DNA from: Winogradskyella litoriviva
Lineage (GTDB): Bacteria; Bacteroidota; Bacteroidia; Flavobacteriales; Flavobacteriaceae
Direction of reading: 5' to 3'
Assembly (NCBI RefSeq): GCF_013249065.1
Contig: NZ_JABRWQ010000004.1
Location: forward strand, 186,001-250,000
Length of the DNA stretch: 64,000 nucleotides
Under the pieces are notes generated by a model. It was not told the origin of the DNA. It saw only the letters and a program-made list of their open reading frames with translations, and made no database searches. Numbering within the stretch: the stretch's first letter is position 1; every line of letters starts with the position of its first letter. Positions 1-8,202 of the stretch are shown piece by piece. Both the position numbers and the translations under genes were made by a program.

Positions 1-828
1 GAAAATAGCATTTCTAGCATATTGTGTTGCTGTAGGTAAAATACTGTAAAATGCTAATTCTGAAGATTTTTTGTAATAATTATTCACAATAGGTTCAAAA
101 GCCTTCCATTGATCATACCGTAGATTATCTATTACAATTAAAACGGTTGGTTGCTTGTCGCTTAATTCTGGCACAACTTTGTCTTTAAACAATGTATGAG
201 ACATTACGGGAGCATCAGTGTTTGGTTGAAACCAATCTTCATAATTTTTTTCAATGAATTTGCCAAATTGCATATTAGCTTCTGTTTTTTGAGATTCTAA
301 AATGTCAGTCATTCCTGCATCTTCAATGCCTTCAAGTTGTAATTCCCAATAAATAAGCTTTTGGTATAACTCTACCCATTCTTCATAAGAATTAACCATA
401 GATAAATCCATGGCAATCTTTCTGAATTCCTGTTGGTAATTAGATGTTGTTTTTTCAGAAACTAAGCGAGAATGGTCTAAATTCTTCTTCAAACTCAATA
501 AAATCTGATTTGGGTTTACAGGTTTTATTAAATAATCTGCAATTTTATTACCAATTGCTTCTTCCATAATATATTCCTCTTCGCTTTTGGTAATCATTAC
601 CACAGGTAAATTGGCTCTACGTTCTTTAATTTCATTTAACGTTTCTAAACCAGTTAATCCAGGCATATTCTCATCTAAAAAGACAATATCGAAATTCGTA
701 TCATTAATTACTTCTAAAGCTTCCGTACCACTTTGGCATTTTGTAACTGTATAACCTTTTTGCTCTAAAAAGATAATATGTGGCTTTAATAAATCTATTT
801 CATCGTCAACCCAGAGAATATTTATCAT
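1..828 (-). CDS. porX: PorX-type response regulator with PglZ domain (partial, C-terminus cut off by window edge)
   Basis: The reverse strand reads from an ATG at 828 to the left edge without a stop, giving 276 codons of an incomplete gene. The N-terminus is a response-regulator receiver domain: acidic pair at residues 8-9, phospho-acceptor Asp at about 52 in FLDENMPG, and the conserved Lys in DYLIKPVNP. The part after about residue 200 reads like the start of a PglZ (alkaline-phosphatase-like) domain, with VIDNLRYDQW and ILPTATQYARNAIF, which is the PorX architecture. PorX proteins regulate the type IX secretion system in Bacteroidota. A secreted protein with a T9SS sorting domain lies at 37959-39614, consistent with an active T9SS. 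The gene diverges from the HD-domain gene 26 bp away. Confidence 0.9.
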   Translation of the reverse strand, partial: MINILWVDDEIDLLKPHIIFLEQKGYTVTKCQSGTEALEVINDTNFDIVFLDENMPGLTGLETLNEIKERRANLPVVMITKSEEEYIMEEAIGNKIADYLIKPVNPNQILLSLKKNLDHSRLVSEKTTSNYQQEFRKIAMDLSMVNSYEEWVELYQKLIYWELQLEGIEDAGMTDILESQKTEANMQFGKFIEKNYEDWFQPNTDAPVMSHTLFKDKVVPELSDKQPTVLIVIDNLRYDQWKAFEPIVNNYYKKSSELAFYSILPTATQYARNAIF

Positions 829-836
829 GTTATGGT

Positions 837-844
837 ATATTTGT
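837..844 (+). promoter_or_regulatory. Candidate -7 promoter element for the HD-lpx gene cluster
   Basis: TATATTTG matches the Bacteroidota -7 consensus TAnnTTTG exactly and lies in the porX/HD intergenic gap, 11-26 bp before the candidate TTG starts of the HD gene. No convincing -33 TTG element was identified, and AT-rich DNA produces such matches by chance. Confidence 0.4.
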
Positions 845-854
845 TTATTAATTT

Positions 855-2099
855 TTGAATTTTAATATTTTGCCTACAAACAATAAGCTTAAAATCTTTA
901 ACGACCCAATTTACGGATTTATTACTATACCGAATTCGTTAATTTTCGATATTATTCAGCACAAATACTTTCAGAGGTTACGTCGTATTAGCCAAATGGG
1001 ATTATCTTATTTGGTTTATCCTGGTGCACATCATACACGTTTTCACCATGCATTAGGCTGTATGCATTTAATGCAAAAGGCAGTCAATGTGCTTCGTTTT
1101 AAAGGTGTTACAATTTCTAATGACGAAGAAAATGGATTACTGTTAGCTATTTTATTACATGATATTGGTCATGGTCCATTTTCGCATGCAATGGAACACA
1201 GCATAGTTAATGATGTGTCTCATGAGGAAATTTCATTGCGCTTTATGGAAGAACTCAATGTAGAGTTTAACGGAAGTTTAACGTTAGCCATCTCTATTTT
1301 TAAAGGAGAATACCCAAGACAATTTATGTGCGAGCTTATTTCTAGCCAATTAGACATGGATAGAGCGGATTACCTAAAACGAGATAGTTTTTATACAGGT
1401 GTAGCAGAGGGAAATATTAATAGCGAACGTTTAATCACCATGCTTAATGTGGTTGACGATCAATTGTTAGTAGAAGAAAAAGGTATTTTAAGTGTAGAGA
1501 AATTTTTAATTGCCAGACGGTTTATGTATTGGCAAGTTTATATGCACAAAACAGGAGTGGTTGCAGAGCAGTTACTAATGGGTGTTTTAAAACGAGCAAA
1601 AGAATTGGTTCAACAAGGCGTTAAGTTAAATTGTAGTGATGCTCTATTTTATTTTTTATTTTCTGAAATAAATGGTGAAAGTTTTACAAATGAAACCCTT
1701 ATGGTTTTTTCAAAATTAGATGATTATGATATCGTTGCTGCTTTAAAAGAATGGAAAAATCATAATGATTTTGTGTTAAGTAGTCTCTGCCAAATGATTT
1801 TAGATAGAAATTTATTAAAAGTGAAGTTAAAGAATAAGGCAATTAAAGCTTCAGATTTAAAAGAACATTCAGAAGAGATAATAAAAAAATATAATATTTC
1901 TAAGCATGAAGCTTCATTTTTTGTGTTTCATGGAGAGCTAACTAATCAGGCGTATCAGAATAAATTTCAGAAGATTAACATTTTATTCAAATCCGGAAAA
2001 ATTAAGGATATTGTTAAAGCTTCTGATCAATTAAACCTAAAAGCACTCAGTAAACCTATAACTAAATATTATATGTGCTATCCTAAAAAGAAAATGTAA
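855..2099 (+). CDS. HD-domain phosphohydrolase
   Basis: This is a soluble HD-superfamily metal-dependent phosphohydrolase of the dGTPase-like family. Metal-binding signatures are TRFHHALG (residues 61-68) and [12 protein letters not shown] (100-111), which contains the HD pair at about 102-103; the N-terminal FNDPIYGFI and [20 protein letters not shown] blocks are typical of this Bacteroidota family. The true substrate is not known. No ATG precedes the conserved part; TTG at 855 or TTG at 870 ([10 protein letters not shown]) are the plausible starts, and the second fits the conserved N-terminus of relatives well. It is the first gene of a rightward cluster that continues with lpxD 52 bp later. 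The location next to porX is a recurring flavobacterial arrangement as far as I recall. Confidence 0.88.
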   Translation: MNFNILPTNNKLKIFNDPIYGFITIPNSLIFDIIQHKYFQRLRRISQMGLSYLVYPGAHHTRFHHALGCMHLMQKAVNVLRFKGVTISNDEENGLLLAILLHDIGHGPFSHAMEHSIVNDVSHEEISLRFMEELNVEFNGSLTLAISIFKGEYPRQFMCELISSQLDMDRADYLKRDSFYTGVAEGNINSERLITMLNVVDDQLLVEEKGILSVEKFLIARRFMYWQVYMHKTGVVAEQLLMGVLKRAKELVQQGVKLNCSDALFYFLFSEINGESFTNETLMVFSKLDDYDIVAALKEWKNHNDFVLSSLCQMILDRNLLKVKLKNKAIKASDLKEHSEEIIKKYNISKHEASFFVFHGELTNQAYQNKFQKINILFKSGKIKDIVKASDQLNLKALSKPITKYYMCYPKKKM

Positions 2100-2110
2100 T
2101 CCTTTTTTTC

Positions 2111-2118
2111 TATTTTTG
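2111..2118 (+). promoter_or_regulatory. Candidate -7 promoter element of lpxD
   Basis: TATTTTTG is an exact TAnnTTTG match followed by CG. It sits 33 bp before the TTG start chosen for lpxD. A longer lpxD reading frame beginning at TTG 2116 would start inside this element, which argues against that longer start. Confidence 0.45.
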
Positions 2119-2151
2119 CGTAAACCAACTTTTGACATTAAAATTTTACCA

Positions 2152-3180
2152 TTGAAATTTACAGCAGAACAAATTGCAGGTATTTTAGACGGAACCGTTG
2201 TTGGTGATCCTAGTATTGAAGTTTCTAAACTTTCTAAAATAGAAGAGGGAACTCTAGGATCATTGACTTTTTTATCTAATTTAAAATACACGCCTTATAT
2301 ATATACCACAGAAGCTTCGATTACTATTGTTAATAATACTTTTGTGCCAGATAAGCCAATTTCAACTACATTAATAAAAGTAGATGATGCTTATGAAGGT
2401 TTTACAAAATTATTAGAATATTACGATAGAATAAAAACGCATAAAGAAGGTATAGAACAACCTAGTTTTATTAATGAATCTGTTAATATTCCAGAAAAAA
2501 TATATGTTGGCGCATTTGTTTATATTGGCAATAATGTAGAACTTGGTGATAATGTAAAAATTTATCCTAATGCTTATATTGGTGATAATGTAAAACTTGG
2601 AGATAATACCATTGTTTTTCCTGGAGGTAAAATATATTCAGACTGTATTATTGGAAATAATTGTGTAATTAATTCTGGTGCCGTAATAGGAGCAGATGGT
2701 TTTGGGTTTGCTCCAACCAAAGATGGAGGTTACACTAAAGTTCCACAAACCGGAAATGTTATTTTAGAAGATTTTGTAGATATAGGAGCTGGGACAACAA
2801 TAGATAGAGCAACAATGGGATCTACAATAATTAGGTCTGGTGTAAAATTAGATAATCAAATACAAATTGCTCACAACGTAGAAATAGGAAAAAACACGGT
2901 AATTGCTGCGCAAACAGGAGTTGCTGGTTCTACTAAAATTGGCGAACATTGCCAAATAGGTGGACAAGTAGGAATTGCAGGGCATTTAGTAATCGGAAAT
3001 AATGTAAAAGTGCAAGCGCAATCTGGTATTGGTAGAAATGTAAAAGATGACGAAGTCTTACAAGGCTCACCTTCTTTTGGATATACTGATTGGAATAAAT
3101 CTTATGTTTATTTCAAAAACTTACCTAAGCTTGCAAAAACTATTAATGAATTAGAAAAAAAAGTAGATGGCCATAATTAA
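2152..3180 (+). CDS. lpxD: UDP-3-O-(3-hydroxyacyl)glucosamine N-acyltransferase (first copy)
   Basis: Third step of lipid A synthesis: it transfers a 3-hydroxyacyl chain from ACP to the 2-amino group of UDP-3-O-acyl-glucosamine at the cytoplasmic face. An N-terminal LpxD domain ([12 protein letters not shown] start) is followed by a left-handed beta-helix of hexapeptide repeats from about residue 100. The catalytic His is at about 241 in [12 protein letters not shown] 2152 gives the canonical [10 protein letters not shown]-terminus and a normal length of 342 residues; an in-frame TTG at 2116 is open but overlaps a promoter-like element. The gene overlaps lpxC-fabZ by 14 bp and is probably co-transcribed with it. 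Confidence 0.93.
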   Translation: MKFTAEQIAGILDGTVVGDPSIEVSKLSKIEEGTLGSLTFLSNLKYTPYIYTTEASITIVNNTFVPDKPISTTLIKVDDAYEGFTKLLEYYDRIKTHKEGIEQPSFINESVNIPEKIYVGAFVYIGNNVELGDNVKIYPNAYIGDNVKLGDNTIVFPGGKIYSDCIIGNNCVINSGAVIGADGFGFAPTKDGGYTKVPQTGNVILEDFVDIGAGTTIDRATMGSTIIRSGVKLDNQIQIAHNVEIGKNTVIAAQTGVAGSTKIGEHCQIGGQVGIAGHLVIGNNVKVQAQSGIGRNVKDDEVLQGSPSFGYTDWNKSYVYFKNLPKLAKTINELEKKVDGHN

Positions 3181-4573
3181 AACAGAAATTAAGCAAAAAA
3201 CCATTGAAAAAGAAGTCACTTTAAAAGGTGTTGGACTTCATACTGGTGCAGAAGTAAATTTGGTATTTAAACCAGGTTCTGAAAACTCTGGGTTTAGTTT
3301 TGTACGTGTAGATTTAGAAGGTAGCCCAAAAATGGAAGCTGATGCTAATTACGTAACAAGCACCCAACGTGGTACCTGTTTAGAAAGAAATGGTGTTACA
3401 ATTCAAACTTGCGAACATGTTTTAGCTGCTTTAGTTGGTTTAGATATTGATAATGCTATTATAGAGTTAGATGCTTCAGAGCCTCCTATAATGGATGGGT
3501 CTTCAAAGTTTTTTGTGGAAGCTTTAGAAGAAGCTGGTATTGTAGAACAAGATGCTTTTAGGGAAGAATATGAAGTAACTCAGGTGGTTTCTTACACAGA
3601 TGAAGAAACCGGAAGTGAAATTATTTTAATGCCTTCAAGTTCTTACCAGATTACAACAATGGTAGATTTTGGGACTAAAGTTTTAGGAACCCAAAACGCC
3701 ACTTTAAATAATGTTTCAGATTTTAAATCTGAAATATCAAATGCTAGAACGTTTAGTTTTTTACATGAAATTGAAATGCTTTTAGAGCATGGATTAATTA
3801 AAGGTGGAGATTTAAACAATGCTATTGTTTATGTAGATAAAGAATTATCTCCAGAAACGATGGAAAAACTGAGAGTAGCATTTAAAAAAGATAATATTGC
3901 CGTAAAACCAAATGGTATTTTAGATAATTTAACGTTGCATTATCCTAATGAAGCTGCTCGCCATAAGTTATTAGATGTTTTAGGTGATTTAGCTTTAATA
4001 GGTACAAGAATTAGAGGAAAGGTTATAGCTAATAAACCAGGACATTTTGTTAACACACAGTTCGCAAAAAAAATGTCTAAACTTATAAAAAACGAAAGAC
4101 GAAATAATGTACCACAAATAGATTTAAATGCTGTTCCATTAATGGATGTCAATCAAATAATGGACATGTTACCGCATAGGCAACCGTTTTTGTTATTAGA
4201 TAAGGTTTATGAATTGTCTGATAACCATGTTATAGGTATGAAAAACGTGACCATGAACGAAGAGTTCTTTAGAGGTCATTTTCCTGGAGCACCAGTTATG
4301 CCAGGTGTTTTAATTGTAGAAGCAATGGCGCAAACAGGTGGTATATTAGTATTGAGTACAGTACCTGATCCTGAAAATTATTTAACATTTTTCATGAAAA
4401 TGGATAACGTAAAATTTAAGCAAAAAGTAGTGCCAGGAGATACCTTAATTTTTAAGTGTTCATTAATTACACCAATCCGAAGAGGTATCTGCCACATGCA
4501 AGGTTATGCATATACTAATGGTAAGCTGTGCGCAGAAGCAGAACTAATGGCACAAATATCAAAAGTAAAATAG
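3167..4573 (+). CDS. lpxC/fabZ: Bifunctional LpxC deacetylase / FabZ dehydratase
   Basis: This fusion joins the committed zinc-dependent deacetylase of lipid A synthesis (residues about 1-310) to a 3-hydroxyacyl-ACP dehydratase (about 320-468). LpxC signatures include [33 protein letters not shown] and [10 protein letters not shown]. FabZ signatures are [11 protein letters not shown] and [13 protein letters not shown] with the catalytic His at about 370 and Glu in VEAMAQTGG. Having both on one chain couples fatty acid elongation and lipid A synthesis, which compete for the same 3-hydroxyacyl-ACP. The fusion is usual in Bacteroidota. The start overlaps the end of lpxD by 14 bp, so translational coupling is likely. 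Confidence 0.95.
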   Translation: MAIIKTEIKQKTIEKEVTLKGVGLHTGAEVNLVFKPGSENSGFSFVRVDLEGSPKMEADANYVTSTQRGTCLERNGVTIQTCEHVLAALVGLDIDNAIIELDASEPPIMDGSSKFFVEALEEAGIVEQDAFREEYEVTQVVSYTDEETGSEIILMPSSSYQITTMVDFGTKVLGTQNATLNNVSDFKSEISNARTFSFLHEIEMLLEHGLIKGGDLNNAIVYVDKELSPETMEKLRVAFKKDNIAVKPNGILDNLTLHYPNEAARHKLLDVLGDLALIGTRIRGKVIANKPGHFVNTQFAKKMSKLIKNERRNNVPQIDLNAVPLMDVNQIMDMLPHRQPFLLLDKVYELSDNHVIGMKNVTMNEEFFRGHFPGAPVMPGVLIVEAMAQTGGILVLSTVPDPENYLTFFMKMDNVKFKQKVVPGDTLIFKCSLITPIRRGICHMQGYAYTNGKLCAEAELMAQISKVK

Positions 4574-4672
4574 AAGAAAGTTTGGCATTGTAACTGCATG
4601 TCTTAAAACAAAGAAGCTTATAAAGTTTTTATAGCAAATAATATTTTGCTTTATTAAATAAATACAAGAGAA

Positions 4673-5458
4673 ATGAACCAACCGTTAGCATACGTACATC
4701 CTGGTGCAAAGATTGCAAAGAATGTAGTAATTGAACCTTTTACAACAATACATAATAATGTAAAAATTGGAGAAGGCACTTGGATTGGAAGTAATGTTAC
4801 CATCATGGAAGGTGCGCGAATAGGAAAAAATTGTAATATTTTCCCAGGAGCAGTTATTTCTGCTGTTCCTCAAGATTTAAAATATAATGATGAGGATACA
4901 ACAGTAGAAATTGGAGATAATGTTACCATAAGAGAATGTGTAACGATTAATAGAGGTACAACGGATAGAATGAAAACCGTTGTTGGTAATAACTGCCTTA
5001 TAATGGCTTATTGTCATATTGCTCATGACTGTATAGTGGGTAACAATTGTATTTTTTCTAATAATAGTACACTTGCTGGTCATATAACAGTAGGAGATTA
5101 CGTAATATTGGCAGGCATGACAGCTGTACATCAGTTTTGTTCTATAGGCAATCACGCCTTTGTAACTGGCGGTTCATTAGTCCGTAAAGATGTGCCACCT
5201 TATGTAAAAGCAGCAAGAGAACCTTTATCATATGTAGGTATCAATTCAGTAGGATTAAGACGAAGAGGATACAGTACCGAAAAGATTAGAGAAATTCAGA
5301 ATATATATAGAATGCTCTATCAAAAAAATTATAACAATACCCAAGCTGCAGATTTAATTGAAGCAGAAATGGAAGCTACTCCAGAGCGTGATGAAATTTT
5401 ACAATTCATTAAAAACTCGCATCGTGGTATTATGAAAGGATATTTTAAATCCAATTAA
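4673..5458 (+). CDS. lpxA: UDP-N-acetylglucosamine acyltransferase
   Basis: First step of lipid A synthesis: O-acylation of UDP-GlcNAc by 3-hydroxyacyl-ACP in the cytoplasm. The 261-residue length is normal for LpxA. Hexapeptide beta-helix repeats run from about residue 5 to 190, with the catalytic His at about 118 in CHIAHDC, and the family block HQFCSIGNHAFVTGGS follows; a short helical C-terminus ends the protein. It lies 99 bp after lpxC-fabZ on the same strand, completing the lpxD-lpxC/fabZ-lpxA set. The ATG at 4673 is preceded by an A-rich stretch, as is common in this phylum where Shine-Dalgarno sites are weak. Confidence 0.95.
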   Translation: MNQPLAYVHPGAKIAKNVVIEPFTTIHNNVKIGEGTWIGSNVTIMEGARIGKNCNIFPGAVISAVPQDLKYNDEDTTVEIGDNVTIRECVTINRGTTDRMKTVVGNNCLIMAYCHIAHDCIVGNNCIFSNNSTLAGHITVGDYVILAGMTAVHQFCSIGNHAFVTGGSLVRKDVPPYVKAAREPLSYVGINSVGLRRRGYSTEKIREIQNIYRMLYQKNYNNTQAADLIEAEMEATPERDEILQFIKNSHRGIMKGYFKSN

Positions 5459-5517
5459 GATTGAATCTTATAGAATCAAATATTAGCTTAAATTAAATAA
5501 ATAATTAAAAAACAATA

Positions 5518-6084
5518 ATGGCAACTACTTCAGATATTAGAAACGGATTATGTATTAAATACAATAATGATATTTATAAAATTATAGAATTCTTACATGT
5601 AAAACCAGGAAAAGGACCAGCTTTTGTTAGAACAAAAATGAAAAGTGTTACTACAGGTAAAGTTTTAGATAATACGTTTTCTGCAGGTCATAAAATAGAA
5701 GATATACGTGTTGAAACTCATAAATTTCAATATTTATATAATGATGGTGAATTTTATCATTTTATGAATGAAGCAGATTATACACAAATTAGATTATTAG
5801 AATCAGCATTAGATAGACCAGACTTAATGAAGGAAGGTGAAGTGGTTACTATTCAGATTAATACTGAAGATAATATGCCTCTTTCAGTAGAGTTACCCGC
5901 TTCTGTTGTATTAGAAATAACAGCAACAGAACCTGGAGTAAAAGGAAACACAGCAACCAATGCAACTAAACCTGCAACTGTTGAGTCTGGAGCAATTGTA
6001 AATGTGCCATTATTTATTAATGAAGGTGATAAGATAAAGGTAGAAACGGATAAGGGTACTTATAAAGAACGTATTAAAGAATAA
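5518..6084 (+). CDS. efp: Translation elongation factor P
   Basis: EF-P binds the ribosome between the P and E sites and relieves stalling at proline runs. The 188-residue protein has the three-barrel pattern: an N-terminal KOW-like domain with the tip loop HVKPGKGPAFVRTK, where a Lys is the modified residue in many bacteria, then ETHKFQYLYND and the C-terminal PLFINEGDKIKVETDKGTY signature. No modifying enzyme is encoded nearby. It sits between lpxA (59 bp gap) and a second lpxD-like gene, an order I associate with Flavobacteriaceae. Confidence 0.96.
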   Translation: MATTSDIRNGLCIKYNNDIYKIIEFLHVKPGKGPAFVRTKMKSVTTGKVLDNTFSAGHKIEDIRVETHKFQYLYNDGEFYHFMNEADYTQIRLLESALDRPDLMKEGEVVTIQINTEDNMPLSVELPASVVLEITATEPGVKGNTATNATKPATVESGAIVNVPLFINEGDKIKVETDKGTYKERIKE

Positions 6085-6091
6085 TTTATAA

Positions 6092-6142
6092 GTTAACAGT
6101 ACATAGACTTCAGTTTGCTATTGCAATCTGGTTACTGTTAAC
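6092..6142. repeat. Imperfect inverted repeat between efp and the second lpxD-like gene
   Basis: Arms GTTAACAGTA (6092-6101) and TACTGTTAAC (6133-6142) pair perfectly over 10 bp. Inside them CAGTTTGC and GCAATCTG form a second imperfect pair. The stretch resembles a dispersed flavobacterial repeat built from cagt/actg words. There is no T-run, so it is not an ordinary terminator. Confidence 0.5.
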
Positions 6143-6162
6143 TGAATATTGAATACTGAAAC

Positions 6163-7098
6163 ATGAAATTCCCCAAGCCATACTCTTTAAAGGAAATTGC
6201 AACATTAATTGGTTGTAAGTATAAAGGCGCAGAAGATTTTGAAATTTTAGGCATCAACGAAATTCATGTGGTAGAACCAGGTGATATTGTTTTTGTTGAT
6301 CACCCAAAATACTATGATAAAGCATTAGAATCTGCGGCAACAATAGTCTTAATAAACAAAGATGTTGATTGCCCAAAAGGTAAAGCACTATTAATTTCAG
6401 ACGATCCATTTAGAGATTTTAATAAGCTTACAGAACATTTTAAACCTTTTAAAGCTTCAACCAGTGCAATTGCAAAGGATGCTATTATTGGTGAAGGTAC
6501 TGTGATTCAGCCTAATTGTTTTATAGGTAATAATGTAACAATAGGAAAAAACTGTATTATTCATGCCAATGTAAGTATCTATGATGAAGCTATAATTGGA
6601 GATAATGTAACTATACATTCTGGTACCGTTTTGGGCGCAAGTGCATTTTATTATAAGAATAGACCAGAGGGTTATGACCAATTGAAATCAGGTGGTCGTG
6701 TTATTATTGAAAACAATGTAGACATTGGTGCATTATGCACCATAGATAGAGGTGTAACTGGCGATACAACCATAGGAGAAGGTTCTAAGTTAGATAATCA
6801 AATACAAATAGGGCACGATACCGTTATAGGTAAAAAATGTTTAATAGCATCGCAAACCGGAATTGCAGGTTGTGTTGTTGTAGAAGATAACGTTACTATT
6901 TGGGGACAAGTTGGAGTAAAAAGTGGAATTACTATTTCAAAAGGCACTGTGTTATATGCACAAACTGGTTTAGGACACACAACTGAAGAGGGCAAAACAT
7001 ACTTTGGGTCGCCTGCAATAGAAGCAAGAACATTTTTTAAGGAACGTGCTTATGTAAAAATGATTCCTGAGATTCTTCAAAAATTAAAAAACTTATAA
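6163..7098 (+). CDS. LpxD-like UDP-3-O-acylglucosamine N-acyltransferase (second copy)
   Basis: A 311-residue LpxD paralogue: N-terminal MurF/LpxD-like domain ([13 protein letters not shown] onward), then hexapeptide repeats from about residue 100. The equivalent of the catalytic His is present at about 218 in [11 protein letters not shown]. It is shorter and diverges from the copy at 2152-3180 and the one at 60156-61145. It may acylate a different amino-sugar nucleotide or use a different acyl chain; the substrate cannot be read from sequence. The position between efp and sucD is separated from the core lpx genes only by efp, and a palindromic repeat fills the upstream gap. Confidence 0.85.
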   Translation: MKFPKPYSLKEIATLIGCKYKGAEDFEILGINEIHVVEPGDIVFVDHPKYYDKALESAATIVLINKDVDCPKGKALLISDDPFRDFNKLTEHFKPFKASTSAIAKDAIIGEGTVIQPNCFIGNNVTIGKNCIIHANVSIYDEAIIGDNVTIHSGTVLGASAFYYKNRPEGYDQLKSGGRVIIENNVDIGALCTIDRGVTGDTTIGEGSKLDNQIQIGHDTVIGKKCLIASQTGIAGCVVVEDNVTIWGQVGVKSGITISKGTVLYAQTGLGHTTEEGKTYFGSPAIEARTFFKERAYVKMIPEILQKLKNL

Positions 7099-7177
7099 TT
7101 TTAGTCTTAGAGTTTATTAAAGATTTTAACAAGGAAATAAAATTATAAAAGAGGTCGGTTTTGCATAATAATTCTCT

Positions 7178-7185
7178 TATTTTTG
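7178..7185 (+). promoter_or_regulatory. Candidate -7 promoter element of sucD
   Basis: TATTTTTG, an exact TAnnTTTG match followed by TGC, lies 38 bp upstream of the sucD start. A TTTTG at 7159-7163 could serve as the upstream element, but its spacing is shorter than the usual 17-19 bp. Confidence 0.5.
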
Positions 7186-7223
7186 TGCAACAAATTTATA
7201 AAACTTAAAAACAACAATATCAA

Positions 7224-8096
7224 ATGAGCGTTTTAGTTAATAAGAATTCTAATATTATAGTTCAAGGTTTTACAGGTAGTGAAGGTACATTTCATGCTGG
7301 ACAAATGATTGAATATGGAACAAACGTTGTAGGTGGTGTTACTCCAGGTAAAGGAGGACAAACACATTTAGACAAGCCAGTTTTTAATACAGTTTCTGAA
7401 GCTGTTGAAAAAGTAGGTGCAGATACTACAATTATTTTTGTGCCACCAGCTTTTGCAGCAGACGCTATTATGGAAGCTGCTGATGCAGGTATTAAAGTAA
7501 TTATTACAATTACCGAAGGAATTCCTGTAGCTGATATGATTAAAGCGGCTGACTATATTAAAGACAAAGAATGTAGATTAATTGGTCCTAACTGTCCTGG
7601 TGTTATTACACCTGGTGAAGCTAAAGTTGGTATTATGCCAGGTTTCGTTTTCAAAAAAGGAAATGTTGGTATTGTTTCTAAGTCTGGTACATTAACTTAC
7701 GAAGCTGCTGACCAAGTTGTAAAACAAGGTTTAGGTATTACTACTGCAATTGGTATTGGTGGAGATCCAATTATTGGGACAACAACAAAAGAAGCTGTAG
7801 AGTTATTAATTAATGACCCAGAAACAGAAGCTGTTGTTATGATAGGTGAAATTGGAGGTCAGTTAGAAGCTGATGCTGCCAACTGGTATAAGGAAAGTGG
7901 AAGTAAAAAACCAGTAATTGGTTTTATTGCTGGTGAAACTGCTCCTGCTGGACGTACAATGGGACATGCTGGTGCTATTGTAGGTGGTAGTGATGATACT
8001 GCTCAAGCCAAAAAGAAAATTATGAGAGCTTGTGGAATTCATGTTGTTGATTCTCCTGCAGAAATTGGTAAAAAAGTAGCTGAGGTTTTAGGATAA
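7224..8096 (+). CDS. sucD: Succinyl-CoA ligase (ADP-forming) subunit alpha
   Basis: Alpha subunit of the TCA-cycle enzyme that converts succinyl-CoA to succinate with formation of ATP. The 290 residues have the CoA-binding Rossmann domain ([21 protein letters not shown], residues about 13-33, and GVTPGKGG) and the ligase domain with the phosphorylated active-site His at about 248 in [21 protein letters not shown] is another family block. The beta subunit SucC is not in this window and must be encoded elsewhere, which is usual in this family. A promoter-like element precedes it and a strong terminator follows, so it is probably transcribed alone. Confidence 0.96.
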   Translation: MSVLVNKNSNIIVQGFTGSEGTFHAGQMIEYGTNVVGGVTPGKGGQTHLDKPVFNTVSEAVEKVGADTTIIFVPPAFAADAIMEAADAGIKVIITITEGIPVADMIKAADYIKDKECRLIGPNCPGVITPGEAKVGIMPGFVFKKGNVGIVSKSGTLTYEAADQVVKQGLGITTAIGIGGDPIIGTTTKEAVELLINDPETEAVVMIGEIGGQLEADAANWYKESGSKKPVIGFIAGETAPAGRTMGHAGAIVGGSDDTAQAKKKIMRACGIHVVDSPAEIGKKVAEVLG

Positions 8097-8133
8097 ACTT
8101 CTGTTAAAATAAATATAAAAACACCTCGTTATT

Positions 8134-8171
8134 AATCCATTGGCTATATTTTTAGCTAATGGATTTTTTTT
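8134..8171 (+). terminator. Intrinsic terminator after sucD
   Basis: Arms AATCCATTGGCT and AGCTAATGGATT form a 12-bp stem with one G-U pair around an AT-rich loop, and are followed by an eight-base T-run. Confidence 0.85.
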
Positions 8172-8202
8172 ATCTGTTATTCAATCAATTTAAATCTAAA
8201 CA

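Noticed and set aside
2037..2291. Leftward 84-residue frame across the HD gene end and lpxD start
   Set aside because: It overlaps two well-supported genes on the opposite strand and shows no recognisable domain.
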